From the NCBI GenBank assembly GCA_031381645.1, contig JANMYB010000082.1, forward strand, positions 1 through 64,000: a DNA stretch of 64,000 bases, in the 5' to 3' direction. A program made the translations under genes and the position numbers. This DNA comes from Methylotenera_A sp031381645. GTDB lineage: Bacteria; Pseudomonadota; Gammaproteobacteria; Burkholderiales; Methylophilaceae. Positions 9,478-17,757 of the stretch are shown one piece after another; within the stretch, counting starts at the first letter, position 1; each line of letters begins with the position of its first letter. Below the pieces are notes generated by a model. It saw only the letters and a list, made by a program, of their open reading frames with translations. It did not search any database and was not told the DNA's origin.

Positions 9478-10074
9478 ATGTTTACTGGAATTATTCAAGC
9501 AATTGGCCACATTGATGCCATTACAAAACAAGGCGATGATCTCAAGCTTTCAATTCGCGCTGCCAATTTAGACGGCGTCATTGTGGGCGACAGCATCGCG
9601 GTGAATGGCGTGTGTTTAACTGTAGAAAATCTAACTAAAACGCATTTTGAGACCCATGTTTCAAAAGAAACGCTGAGCGTGACTACGGGTTTAGCTAACA
9701 ATAATGATGTGAATTTAGAAAAAGCATTGCGCTTGAGTGATAGGCTGGGCGGACATTTGGTAAGCGGTCATGTCGATGGTGTGGGCGAAGTAACGCAATT
9801 TACTAACTTAGGCGAATGCTGGCTGCTGGCGGTACGCGCACCGCATGCTATTTCAAAATATATCGCCAAAAAAGGCTCTATTTGCGTGGATGGGGTAAGT
9901 TTGACCGTGAACACCATCGAACAAGATATTTTCACCATGAATATTATTCCGCACACTTTAGAAAATACCGCGCTAAGCAATTTAAGCGCTGAAAGCTTCG
10001 TTAATATTGAGATTGACCAAATTGCGCGCTATGTGGAACGCATGACAGAATGGAATAGACCCAGTGCCGCTTAA
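9478..10074 (+). CDS. ribE: Riboflavin synthase alpha subunit
   Basis: This enzyme dismutates two 6,7-dimethyl-8-ribityllumazine molecules to riboflavin. It contains two tandem lumazine-binding barrels: the N-terminal MFTGIIQAIGHI with VNGVCLTVE, and the second with GHLVSGHVDGVG and VDGVSLTVN. An in-frame TTG-like extension begins at 9382, but the family always starts MFTGI, so the ATG at 9478 is used (198 residues). It overlaps the next gene ribBA by 11 bp. I looked for an FMN riboswitch upstream (9269-9477) and could not recognise one. Confidence 0.95.
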   Translation: MFTGIIQAIGHIDAITKQGDDLKLSIRAANLDGVIVGDSIAVNGVCLTVENLTKTHFETHVSKETLSVTTGLANNNDVNLEKALRLSDRLGGHLVSGHVDGVGEVTQFTNLGECWLLAVRAPHAISKYIAKKGSICVDGVSLTVNTIEQDIFTMNIIPHTLENTALSNLSAESFVNIEIDQIARYVERMTEWNRPSAA

Positions 10075-11161
10075 ATCCATTAGTCCAATTACCAACATTA
10101 TCGCCGACATTAAAGTGGGCAGAATGGTGATATTAGTAGATGACGAAAATCGTGAAAACGAAGGGGACTTTGTCATTGCTGCCGAATTTGCAACAGCTGA
10201 ACATATCAACTTTATGGCAAAATTTGGTCGCGGTTTAATTTGCCTTACGCTCACTGAAGCGCGCTGCCAACAACTGGATTTGCCGCCGATGGTAGAGAAA
10301 AACGATTCGCGTCTGGGCACTAATTTTACTGTGTCGATTGAAGCTGCGACTGGCGTCACCACTGGCATTTCAGCAGCCGATCGCGCGACAACGATAAAGG
10401 CCGCCGTAGCAAAAAACGCGCACGCCAAAGATATTGTTAGTCCCGGCCATGTGTTCCCGCTGGCAGCACTCAATGGCGGGGTGTTAGTGCGCGCTGGCCA
10501 CACCGAGGCGGGTAGCGACTTAGCTACGCTAGCAGGTTGTGAGCCTGCCAGTGTGATTTGCGAGATTTTAAAGGACGATGGCGAAATGGCACGCTTGCCA
10601 GATTTGGTTGAAATCGCGCAACAACACAACATCAAAATTGGCACCATAGCCGATTTAATTAGTTACAGAAGTGAAAATGAGAAATTAATTGAACGGGCCG
10701 CTAGCCGCATGGTTGTTACCTCACAGGGCAGCATGCGTTTAGTGGCTTATCGCGATAAAATTACGCGCGAAACACATCTGGCTTTGGTAAAAGGCTCACC
10801 TAGCGCCGATAAAGAAACTTTGGTGCGCGTACACGAGCCGCTTTCTGTTTTAGATTTGCTCGACAGCAGCAATCGCAACCATAGCTGGAGTTTAATCGAT
10901 GCCCTGCAAGCCATATCCAGAGCGCCTTCTGGCGTGGTTGTTTTGCTTAATCATAGCGAATCCGGCGGTGATTTAATTGAGCGCATTCAAAATGCCGATG
11001 AGCCCACTCGCTATAACCAAGAGTTGCGCACTTACGGCATTGGCTCACAGATTTTGCTGGATTTAGGTGTTCGAAAAATGCGACTAATGGCAACGCCACG
11101 CAAAATGCCAAGCATGGACGGCTTTGGCTTGGAAATCACTGGCTATTTGGAGGCCAGCTAA
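10064..11161 (+). CDS. ribBA: 3,4-dihydroxy-2-butanone 4-phosphate synthase with degenerate GTP cyclohydrolase II domain
   Basis: The N-terminal domain (about 1-205) is a canonical RibB with DDENRENEGDFVIAAE, AGHTEAGSDLA and RLPDL, making the four-carbon riboflavin precursor from ribulose 5-phosphate. The C-terminal domain (about 215-365) is GTP cyclohydrolase II-like (RTYGIGSQILLDLGVRKMRL), but the segment after VRVHEPL that should hold the three zinc-binding cysteines has none. The second domain is therefore probably inactive, as in RibBX proteins, and a separate RibA is expected elsewhere. The start is a GTG overlapping ribE. Confidence 0.9.
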   Translation: MPLKSISPITNIIADIKVGRMVILVDDENRENEGDFVIAAEFATAEHINFMAKFGRGLICLTLTEARCQQLDLPPMVEKNDSRLGTNFTVSIEAATGVTTGISAADRATTIKAAVAKNAHAKDIVSPGHVFPLAALNGGVLVRAGHTEAGSDLATLAGCEPASVICEILKDDGEMARLPDLVEIAQQHNIKIGTIADLISYRSENEKLIERAASRMVVTSQGSMRLVAYRDKITRETHLALVKGSPSADKETLVRVHEPLSVLDLLDSSNRNHSWSLIDALQAISRAPSGVVVLLNHSESGGDLIERIQNADEPTRYNQELRTYGIGSQILLDLGVRKMRLMATPRKMPSMDGFGLEITGYLEAS

Positions 11162-11190
11162 TTTGTGCTAAAATAGCACCATTGGAAAAT

Positions 11191-11769
11191 ATGAATCTTA
11201 CAGGTCAGTTTCTCATCGCGATGCCCGCCATGACAGATCCGTTTTTTTCCAAAACCGTCACCTACATCTGCACGCACAACCAAGATGGCGCCATGGGTGT
11301 CATTATCAATCGTAGCGCCGACATCACCGTAGCAAATCTATTCCAACAGATACAGCTCGAAGCTGAATCTACAGCACTTCTAAAGAAAACCGTACACTTT
11401 GGTGGCCCAGTACAAACCGAACGCGGCTTTATTTTGCATGACATTTTACCAGCGACTCACGACGAATTTAACTCCACTATCGTCATCAATAACATAGTGG
11501 CACTCACCACTTCAAAAGATATTTTAGAAGCCACCGCACAAAACAAAGGCCCTAGCAAAATGCTCATTGCCTTAGGTTATGCAGGTTGGGCAGCAGGTCA
11601 GCTTGAAAATGAACTAGCGCAAAATGCATGGCTAAGCTTAGAAAGTGATAATTTAGACGACATCCATGCACTAATTTTTGATAAAGCCGACCACGAAAAA
11701 TTTGATTATGCCATGCGCATGATGGGCTTAAATTTAGCCAATTTATCTGATGTGGCGGGGCATGCTTAA
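11191..11769 (+). CDS. yqgE: YqgE/AlgH family protein (UPF0301)
   Basis: This is a member of the YqgE/AlgH family, a conserved proteobacterial protein of unsettled biochemical role, once linked to alginate regulation in Pseudomonas. Family hallmarks are NLTGQFLIAMPAMTDPFFSKTV, GAMGVIINR, VHFGGPVQTERGFILH and ALGYAGWAAGQLENE. I use the ATG at 11191 (192 residues); a TTG three codons upstream is less likely. It abuts ruvX, the usual partner gene in proteobacteria, and begins a long run of tightly packed genes through pyrC'. Confidence 0.9.
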   Translation: MNLTGQFLIAMPAMTDPFFSKTVTYICTHNQDGAMGVIINRSADITVANLFQQIQLEAESTALLKKTVHFGGPVQTERGFILHDILPATHDEFNSTIVINNIVALTTSKDILEATAQNKGPSKMLIALGYAGWAAGQLENELAQNAWLSLESDNLDDIHALIFDKADHEKFDYAMRMMGLNLANLSDVAGHA

Positions 11770-12252
11770 ATGACACCAAACAACAGCTTAAGCCAAAGCC
11801 ATTTACCCATATTAGAACGCAGTTATCCCAACATTTCTGGCACGGTGTTGACATTCGATTTTGGCGAAAAACGCATCGGCGTGGCAGCGGGAGAAACCAT
11901 GCTCAAAGTCGCGCATCCGCTCACCACGATCAATGCTGAAGAAAATGAAGTGAAGTTTACGAAAATCGCCAATATCATCCAAGAGTGGCGCCCAGTATTA
12001 TTGATTGTCGGCTTGCCTATGCACATGGATGGCGAATCTCACCTGCTGACACATCTTGCTAAAAAATTTGCACAGCGGCTTGAAGGCCGCTTTAATTTGC
12101 CTGTGATGATGTTGGATGAGCGCTTAAGTTCGGCTGAGGCCTCACAAAATTTGAGCCAAACTGGCATTAAAGGCATTAAACAAAAAGTCATGCTAGATGC
12201 CGTGGCTGCGCAAAGCATATTACAATCTTATTTTGACTCTTTAAGCAAATGA
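11770..12252 (+). CDS. ruvX: Putative pre-16S rRNA nuclease RuvX/YqgF
   Basis: YqgF family members have an RNase H-like fold and act in 16S rRNA 5'-end maturation; older annotations call them Holliday junction resolvases. Visible motifs are LTFDFGEKRIGVA with the first catalytic Asp, LIVGLPMHMDGE, and DERLSSAEA containing the second acidic site; the final Asp lies in KVMLDAVAAQSIL. The length of 160 residues is normal with a short N-terminal extension. It starts directly at the yqgE stop and overlaps pyrR by 4 bp. Confidence 0.93.
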   Translation: MTPNNSLSQSHLPILERSYPNISGTVLTFDFGEKRIGVAAGETMLKVAHPLTTINAEENEVKFTKIANIIQEWRPVLLIVGLPMHMDGESHLLTHLAKKFAQRLEGRFNLPVMMLDERLSSAEASQNLSQTGIKGIKQKVMLDAVAAQSILQSYFDSLSK

Positions 12253-12752
12253 TGAACTTGCCTAACCCTGAACATTTATTAGCCGAAATTACCGCAAAAA
12301 TACAGGTGCTGTTAAACAAAGATAGCGCGCTGGTCGGCATTCACAGCGGCGGGGTATGGATGATGAGTCGCATTTTAGAGTCAATTAAGCAAGATGTGCC
12401 CTACGGCATGCTAGATGCCGCCATGTATCGCGACGATTATGCGCAACGAGGTTTAAAAAATGAACCTAAGCCTTCACAAATCCCTTTTGATGTCACGGAC
12501 AAACACATCATTTTAATCGACGATATTTTCTACACTGGCCGTACCACCCGCGCCGCAATGAATGAATTGTTCGATTACGGCCGCCCCGCAAGCATTACCT
12601 TGGCGGTGCTAATTAATCGCGGTGGCGCAGAATTGCCTATTTATCCCAACATTGTCGGTGCAGAAATTCTGTTGAGCCCAAATCAAAATTTACAGCTTTC
12701 GCAAGATACTAAAAGCAAGCTACATCTGACTTTAGAGAATAGTAATGAATAA
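12249..12752 (+). CDS. pyrR: PyrR family uracil phosphoribosyltransferase / pyrimidine regulator
   Basis: This is a type I phosphoribosyltransferase. The PRPP-binding loop is IILIDDIFYTGRTTRAAMNEL, and the flanking segments (LVGIHSGGVWMM near the N-terminus, VLINRGGAELPI) match PyrR. In Bacillus PyrR is an RNA-binding attenuation protein; in proteobacteria it may serve mainly as UPRTase, so its regulatory role here is open. I see no PyrR-type antiterminator upstream. It overlaps both neighbours (ruvX by 4 bp, pyrB by 8 bp), indicating coupled translation in the pyr operon. Confidence 0.92.
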   Translation: MMNLPNPEHLLAEITAKIQVLLNKDSALVGIHSGGVWMMSRILESIKQDVPYGMLDAAMYRDDYAQRGLKNEPKPSQIPFDVTDKHIILIDDIFYTGRTTRAAMNELFDYGRPASITLAVLINRGGAELPIYPNIVGAEILLSPNQNLQLSQDTKSKLHLTLENSNE

Positions 12753-13737
12753 CCCACAACTCGATGCTGACGGCAAACTGAAACATTTATTGAGCATCGA
12801 AGGGTTGCCAAAAAAAATCCTCACACAAATTTTGGATACTGCCGAAACCTTTGTCGGCGTGGCTGAGCGCGATATTAAAAAAGTACCGCTGCTACGTGGC
12901 AAAACTGTCTGCAATATTTTTTTCGAAAACAGCACCCGCACTCGCACCACCTTTGAAATCGCGGCCAAGCGCCTTTCTGCTGACGTCATCAATCTTAACG
13001 TTGGCACTTCCAGCCAATCGAAAGGCGAAACGATTTTAGACACGGTGGATAATTTAATCGCCATGCATGCGGACATGTTTGTGGTACGCCACGGCCAAAG
13101 CGGCGCGGTGCATTTTATTGCTAAGCATGTACCAGACAATATCAGCGTCATCAACGCGGGTGATGGTCGCCACGCACACCCAACACAAGGTTTGCTGGAC
13201 GTATTTACCGTGCGCCGCTACAAGCGCGACATGCACAATCTGCGCGTAGCTTTGGTGGGCGATGTGCTGCATTCGCGCGTCGCGCGTAGCGAAATTCATG
13301 CTTTGACAACTTTAGGCGTACCAGAAGTGCGCGTGATTGCACCCAAAACCTTGTTGCCAGCCGATGTGGAAAAACTCGGCGTGCAAGTTTTTCACGATAT
13401 GAAAGCAGGCCTAAAAGATGTAGATGTGGTGATGATGTTACGCCTGCAAAACGAACGCATGACTGGTGCGCTACTGCCAAGCGCGCAGGAATACTTTAAA
13501 ACGTTTGGGCTAACGCAAGAAAAATTAAGTTATGCAAAGTCAGATGCGATTGTCATGCATCCTGGCCCGATGAATCGCGGCGTGGAGATTGATTCTAGTG
13601 TGGCTGATGGAAGCCAGTCGGTGATTTTGCCGCAAGTCACGTATGGTATCGCAGTTCGTATGGCGGTGATGGCGATACTTGCTGGTGGTCAGTCCACAGG
13701 CGCTGCTGCTGGCGGACTTCGAGGAGGTGGCGCGTGA
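12745..13737 (+). CDS. pyrB: Aspartate carbamoyltransferase catalytic subunit
   Basis: PyrB forms carbamoyl-aspartate, the committed step of pyrimidine synthesis. The carbamoyl-phosphate motif FFENSTRTRTTFE, the HPTQGLLD loop and the C-terminal MHPGPMNRGVEI are intact, so it should be active. At 330 residues with an N-terminal extension it resembles the class A ATCases of Pseudomonas, which assemble with an inactive dihydroorotase-like PyrC'. The gene directly downstream is exactly such a protein, overlapping by 4 bp. No pyrI regulatory subunit is present. Confidence 0.96.
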   Translation: MNNPQLDADGKLKHLLSIEGLPKKILTQILDTAETFVGVAERDIKKVPLLRGKTVCNIFFENSTRTRTTFEIAAKRLSADVINLNVGTSSQSKGETILDTVDNLIAMHADMFVVRHGQSGAVHFIAKHVPDNISVINAGDGRHAHPTQGLLDVFTVRRYKRDMHNLRVALVGDVLHSRVARSEIHALTTLGVPEVRVIAPKTLLPADVEKLGVQVFHDMKAGLKDVDVVMMLRLQNERMTGALLPSAQEYFKTFGLTQEKLSYAKSDAIVMHPGPMNRGVEIDSSVADGSQSVILPQVTYGIAVRMAVMAILAGGQSTGAAAGGLRGGGA

Positions 13738-15011
13738 AAATTCATATTAAAAATGGTCATTTGATTGACCCAAAAAATAACATCGATAAAAAACAAGATG
13801 TGTTTATCGCTGCAAGCAAAATTGTCGGTATCGGGAAAGCGCCCGATGGCTTTGTCGCAAATCAAACTATTGATGCCGCAGGTTTAATTGTCGCACCAGG
13901 TTTTGTAGACTTGTCTGCACGTCTGCGCGAGCCAGGCTCAGCACATAAAGCCAATCTAAAAAGTGAGTTGCAAGCCGCAGCCGCTGGTGGTGTGACTAGC
14001 CTTGCTTGCCCGCCAGATACCAGTCCAATATTAGATGAGCCAGGGCTGGTGGAAATGCTCAAACATCGTGCCAAGCAACTCAATTTGGCGCATGTCTATC
14101 CGCTAGGTGCGCTGACCCGTCAATTAGAAGGCAAGCTCTTAACAGAAATGCATGCGCTTAGCGAGGCTGGTTGCGTGGGCTTTAGTCAAGCCGACATTGC
14201 GATGACAGATACGCAAGTATTGTGGCGCGCGTTTGAATATGCCACGACGTTTGGATATACAATTTTTTTACGTGCCGAAGATTATTATTTAGCCAAAGAT
14301 GGTGTCGCGCATGATGGCGAAATTGCTAGCCGATTAGGCTTAAAAGGCATACCTGCGGCAGCTGAGGGCTTAGCGATTGCCAACATTTTGCGCATCGCAC
14401 ATGAAACAAAAACTAAAATTCATCTCTGCAGAATATCCACTGCAGAAGGCGTGGATTTGGTGCGCGCTGCAAAAAAACAAGGCGTAGCAGTGACCGCGGA
14501 TGTCAGCACGCAACATTGCCATTTAACTGATCACGACATTGGCTACTTTAATGCGCAAGCCAATCTAAAGCCACCTCTGCGTAGCATGCGTGATAAAAAC
14601 GCTCTATGCCTTGGGCTAAAAGACGGCACCATTGACGCGATTTGCAGCGACCACACGCCAGTGGACGACGACGCAAAATTACTACCGTTTACTGAAGCTG
14701 AGGCAGGCGCAACAGGTTTAGAGTTACTGTTGCCATTGACGTTAAAATGGGCGACAGATAACAAAGCTAGTCTGTTTGATGCAATTGTAAAAATCACTAC
14801 CATGCCAGCCAATATATTAGCTATTGCTAGCGGGCATTTAAGCATGAATGCCGATGCTGATATTGCGATTTTTAACCCAACTCTTGAATGGAAAGTGGAT
14901 GCAAGCCAGCTAAAAAGCCAAGGTAAAAACACACCTTTCTTAGGCTTAACGGTAGCTGGGAAAGTACAATATACCTTGTTGCACGGGCAAATCAGTTATC
15001 AAATAAGTTAA
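13734..15011 (+). CDS. pyrX: Dihydroorotase-like protein PyrC' (probably catalytically inactive ATCase partner)
   Basis: The fold is that of a dihydroorotase (amidohydrolase), 425 residues, but metal ligands are missing. Where active enzymes have DxHxHLREPG this protein has DLSARLREPG; the expected HxST histidine is replaced (HLCRIST); the HH pair region reads STQHCHL. The terminal DHTP motif is kept. This matches the inactive PyrC' of class A ATCase complexes, which serves as a structural scaffold for PyrB. An active dihydroorotase must lie outside the window. It is translationally coupled to pyrB. Confidence 0.9.
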   Translation: MKIHIKNGHLIDPKNNIDKKQDVFIAASKIVGIGKAPDGFVANQTIDAAGLIVAPGFVDLSARLREPGSAHKANLKSELQAAAAGGVTSLACPPDTSPILDEPGLVEMLKHRAKQLNLAHVYPLGALTRQLEGKLLTEMHALSEAGCVGFSQADIAMTDTQVLWRAFEYATTFGYTIFLRAEDYYLAKDGVAHDGEIASRLGLKGIPAAAEGLAIANILRIAHETKTKIHLCRISTAEGVDLVRAAKKQGVAVTADVSTQHCHLTDHDIGYFNAQANLKPPLRSMRDKNALCLGLKDGTIDAICSDHTPVDDDAKLLPFTEAEAGATGLELLLPLTLKWATDNKASLFDAIVKITTMPANILAIASGHLSMNADADIAIFNPTLEWKVDASQLKSQGKNTPFLGLTVAGKVQYTLLHGQISYQIS

Positions 15012-15125
15012 AATTTAGTCGCAACTGACTTAAAAACTTGACGTTTTCTTAAAAGGCGCAGATAGTTACTTTTCTTATTTTTTAGTAATATCAATTTTTT
15101 GACTAGTCATTATTGGGGAGTAAAA

Positions 15126-15671
15126 ATGAGTTCACTTTTAAGTTCTTTAGGATGTTGTTTTTGGTGGTTTTTAGCTGGCACTTTACTAGGCTGGCTGCTA
15201 AATCGTTGCATGTGCAAATGTTGCTGCAAAGTACCTCCAAGTAGCGGCAACACGACTCACACACCCGCCCCAGCTCCTACGCCAGTCAAAATGGCTGATG
15301 CGCCTGCCGCACCAGCGGTAAAAGCCGTGCCTATGGCCCCGAAAGCCAAAGCTGCACCAGCAGCATCTGTGATTGACTTAGCCGCAGCGAAAAAAGCGGG
15401 CTTTATCATTAAAAATGCAAATGATCTGACCATTGTGGAAGGCATAGGCCCAAAAATTAATGAATTATTTAACGCCAATGGCATTAAAACTTTTGCGCAA
15501 CTGGCAGCGGCTACAGTACCGCAAATGCGTAAAATTCTAGACGATGGCGGTTCTCGCTTCCGCATTGCCAACCCTAGCACTTGGGCACAGCAAGCAGCAT
15601 TAGCAGCTGATAATAAATGGGCAGAGCTTAAAAAGTTGCAAGACAAACTTTCTGCTGGCCTTAAAAAATAA
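15126..15671 (+). CDS. Membrane-anchored protein with helix-hairpin-helix-like C-terminal domain
   Basis: The start is the ATG at 15126, 6 bp after GGGAG. The N-terminus forms one membrane helix with a cluster of cysteines (CMCKCCCK at about 26-33), followed by an Ala/Pro/Lys-rich linker (about 40-80) and a C-terminal domain with TIVEGIGPKINELFNANGI (about 103-121), a helix-hairpin-helix of the kind found in predicted flap endonuclease-like and ribosomal L21-associated proteins. The function is unknown. It is followed at 12 bp by an OmpA-domain gene, so the two are probably cotranscribed and may act together in the envelope. Confidence 0.8.
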   Translation: MSSLLSSLGCCFWWFLAGTLLGWLLNRCMCKCCCKVPPSSGNTTHTPAPAPTPVKMADAPAAPAVKAVPMAPKAKAAPAASVIDLAAAKKAGFIIKNANDLTIVEGIGPKINELFNANGIKTFAQLAAATVPQMRKILDDGGSRFRIANPSTWAQQAALAADNKWAELKKLQDKLSAGLKK

Positions 15672-15683
15672 AAGGTGACTAAT

Positions 15684-16460
15684 ATGCATAACAATCAATC
15701 GAGTTACTCTCGCTGGAGCTGGATAGTTGCGCTAATTCTTGCGTTAATATTATTGCTGATGTTACTAACAGGTCGTGGCCCATCTAGTGCATGCTGTGGC
15801 ACGTCTGACGAAGCCGCAGCTGCAGTTGAAGGAGGATCGATGCCAATGGAGCCAGCTAGCGTGACTGAGGCGTTTGGCTTTAGTGCCACAGCCAACGACT
15901 TTACTAGCAATGGCGATAGTGCCAATGTAAGCTGGTTCAACCAATCTGATGCTTTAAAAGCACTTTTAGCGGGTGGAGATGCGTTGCAAGCACAGGGTGA
16001 TGACAAAGATGTAGTCCTTAGAGGCACTGTAGATACTGAAGCAATTAGGGATCAGAAAGGCGTTGATGCGCAAGCGTTCTTTGGCTCTAGCGTAACTGTA
16101 GACAACCAGATTATGGTGAAAGCTGCTGAACCTGCCGCAATGGTGCCCCCACCAGCTGCTAAACTTTACTTTGATACTGGCAAAACTGTATTGCAGAGTG
16201 ATGCAGATGCGACCTTAGCCCCCATTATCGAGTGGCTAAATGCAAATCCTGCCTCTAAAGCAGTAATATCTGGTTTCCACGATCCGCGTGGCAACCAAAA
16301 GGTGAACGAAGATCTTGCATACAGCCGCGCTAAAGCGGTACACGCTACGCTTGTTACAACAGGTATTGATGTGATGAGAATTGAGTTGCGCAAACCAGAA
16401 AGCGTGGATGGCGGCGGCGATTTGGCTGAAGCGAGGCGCGTAGAGGTTTCGGTGGAATAG
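15684..16460 (+). CDS. OmpA-family protein with N-terminal membrane anchor
   Basis: An AAGGTG ribosome-binding site (15672-15677) precedes the ATG at 15684. Residues 10-33 form a membrane anchor (WSWIVALILALILLLMLL). The middle contains a BON/lipoprotein-like segment, and the C-terminal 110 residues are an OmpA peptidoglycan-binding domain: KLYFDTGKTVLQSDA, VISGFHDPRGNQKVNEDLA, SRAKAV, and a final RRVEVSVE. It probably tethers the inner membrane to peptidoglycan. It is paired with the helix-hairpin-helix gene upstream and ends in a strong terminator shared with pilU. Confidence 0.85.
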   Translation: MHNNQSSYSRWSWIVALILALILLLMLLTGRGPSSACCGTSDEAAAAVEGGSMPMEPASVTEAFGFSATANDFTSNGDSANVSWFNQSDALKALLAGGDALQAQGDDKDVVLRGTVDTEAIRDQKGVDAQAFFGSSVTVDNQIMVKAAEPAAMVPPPAAKLYFDTGKTVLQSDADATLAPIIEWLNANPASKAVISGFHDPRGNQKVNEDLAYSRAKAVHATLVTTGIDVMRIELRKPESVDGGGDLAEARRVEVSVE

Positions 16461-16492
16461 CAAGTTTTTATAGAGTGGTCAATTTTCTCAAT

Positions 16493-16522
16493 AAAAAAGC
16501 CGATGTTCCCATCGGCTTTTTT
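16493..16522. terminator. Bidirectional rho-independent terminator between the OmpA-family gene and pilU
   Basis: A perfect 13-bp stem with loop TTCC: AAAAAAGCCGATG pairs with CATCGGCTTTTTT. The A-run on one side and T-run on the other make it functional in both directions between two convergent genes. Confidence 0.9.
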
Positions 16523-16538
16523 ATTTCAAGTTAATTTT

Positions 16539-17678
16539 TTAAACCATGCCTAAATGATCCAAACCAGAAGAGTTGTCCCTATCGTGTGCGGCTTTGCCTT
16601 CCAGTTTGATTCTCAAACGCAGGTCATTCACTGAATCCGCATTGCGCAAGGCCTCTTCATAGCTAATTGCGCCCGATTCATGTAACTCAAACAAAGCTTG
16701 ATCAAACGTTTGCATACCCAACTCACGCGAGCGCCCAATAATTTCTTTAATTTCGTGCACATCACCTTTAAAAATTAAATCTGAAATCAATGGTGAGTTA
16801 ATCATAATTTCAATCGCTGCGGAGCGGCCAATGCCATCCGATTTCGGAATCAAGCGTTGCGAAATAAAGGCACGTGTATTCAACGATAAATCCATCAACA
16901 ACTGATGACGTCGCTCTTCGGGGAAGAAGTTAATAATGCGATCTAGCGCTTGATTGGTGCTATTAGCATGTAATGTCGCCAAACATAAATGACCTGTTTC
17001 AGCAAATGCAATTGCATAATCCATAGTCTCACGATCACGAATTTCGCCAATTAAGATCACATCAGGTGCTTGGCGCAAGGTGTTTTTAAGTGCGATGCTC
17101 CAACCATCAGTATCCACACCTACTTCACGCTGGGTAATAATACAATTAATGTGTTCGTGCACAAACTCAACTGGGTCTTCAATCGTAATAATATGACCAT
17201 AGCTGTTTTCGTTACGGTATCCCACCATCGCTGCGAGCGAGGTCGATTTACCTGAGCCAGTACCGCCGACAAAAATTACTAGGCCGCGTTTGGTCATGGC
17301 AATATCTTTAAGTACTTCTGGCAAACCTAAATCCTCAAATTTAGGGATTTTTGTAGTAATAGTACGAAACACCAAACCTACAGAACCGCGCTGTACAAAA
17401 GCATTGACCCTAAAACGCGCTACGCCAGGAATGCCAATCGCGAAATTACACTCATTAGTCGCATCAAATTCTGCTGTTTGCTTATCATTCATAATCGAGC
17501 GCGCAATTTCGCGTGATTGTTGCGCAGTAAGTACTTGGGAGCTGATGGGCGTCATTTTGCCATCAATTTTCATGGCGGGTGGGAAGCTAGCTGTGATAAA
17601 CATATCGGAAGCTTTTTTGCCCAGCATTAAGCGTAGCAAATCAAATACAAACTTTTCGGCCTGGCCTTTTTCCATCAC
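16539..17678 (-). CDS. pilU: Type IV pilus retraction ATPase PilU
   Basis: PilU is a PilT-dependent accessory retraction ATPase. It has 379 residues with Walker A GGTGSGKSTSLAAMV, Asp box ITIEDPVEFVHEH, Walker B VILIGEIRDRETM and the His box TGHLCLATLHANS. Compared with the neighbouring PilT it has the longer C-terminus and the EKFVFDLLRLMLGKKASD start typical of PilU. It follows pilT on the same strand after a 75-bp gap that contains a copy of hairpin element A. Confidence 0.95.
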   Translation of the reverse strand: MMEKGQAEKFVFDLLRLMLGKKASDMFITASFPPAMKIDGKMTPISSQVLTAQQSREIARSIMNDKQTAEFDATNECNFAIGIPGVARFRVNAFVQRGSVGLVFRTITTKIPKFEDLGLPEVLKDIAMTKRGLVIFVGGTGSGKSTSLAAMVGYRNENSYGHIITIEDPVEFVHEHINCIITQREVGVDTDGWSIALKNTLRQAPDVILIGEIRDRETMDYAIAFAETGHLCLATLHANSTNQALDRIINFFPEERRHQLLMDLSLNTRAFISQRLIPKSDGIGRSAAIEIMINSPLISDLIFKGDVHEIKEIIGRSRELGMQTFDQALFELHESGAISYEEALRNADSVNDLRLRIKLEGKAAHDRDNSSGLDHLGMV

Positions 17679-17698
17679 ATCATCCTAACAATTAACTC

Positions 17699-17757
17699 TT
17701 AAATAACATGCTCTGCGAGCCAATATCCATGCGGTCTGCATGGTACATGGTATTTAA
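17699..17757. repeat. Element A, copy 1 (pilT-pilU intergenic)
   Basis: Imperfect inverted repeat with outer arms TTAAATAACATG and CATGGTATTTAA (one mismatch) around the conserved core GAGCCAATATCCATGCGG; the 11-nt loop AATATCCATGC is at 17722-17732. The same core recurs at 33.8, 36.3, 38.4 and 59.4 kb. It fills the gap between pilT and pilU. Confidence 0.75.

Noticed and set aside
9982..10647. Long open frame antisense to ribE/ribBA
   Set aside because: It is the mirror of strongly conserved ribB coding sequence and its translation resembles no family; a shadow frame.
14426..14447. Palindrome TCTGCAG-AATATCCA-CTGCAGA in pyrC', similar to the element A loop
   Set aside because: It encodes the conserved HISTAEG-type family motif, and the loop match covers only AATATCCA; probably chance.
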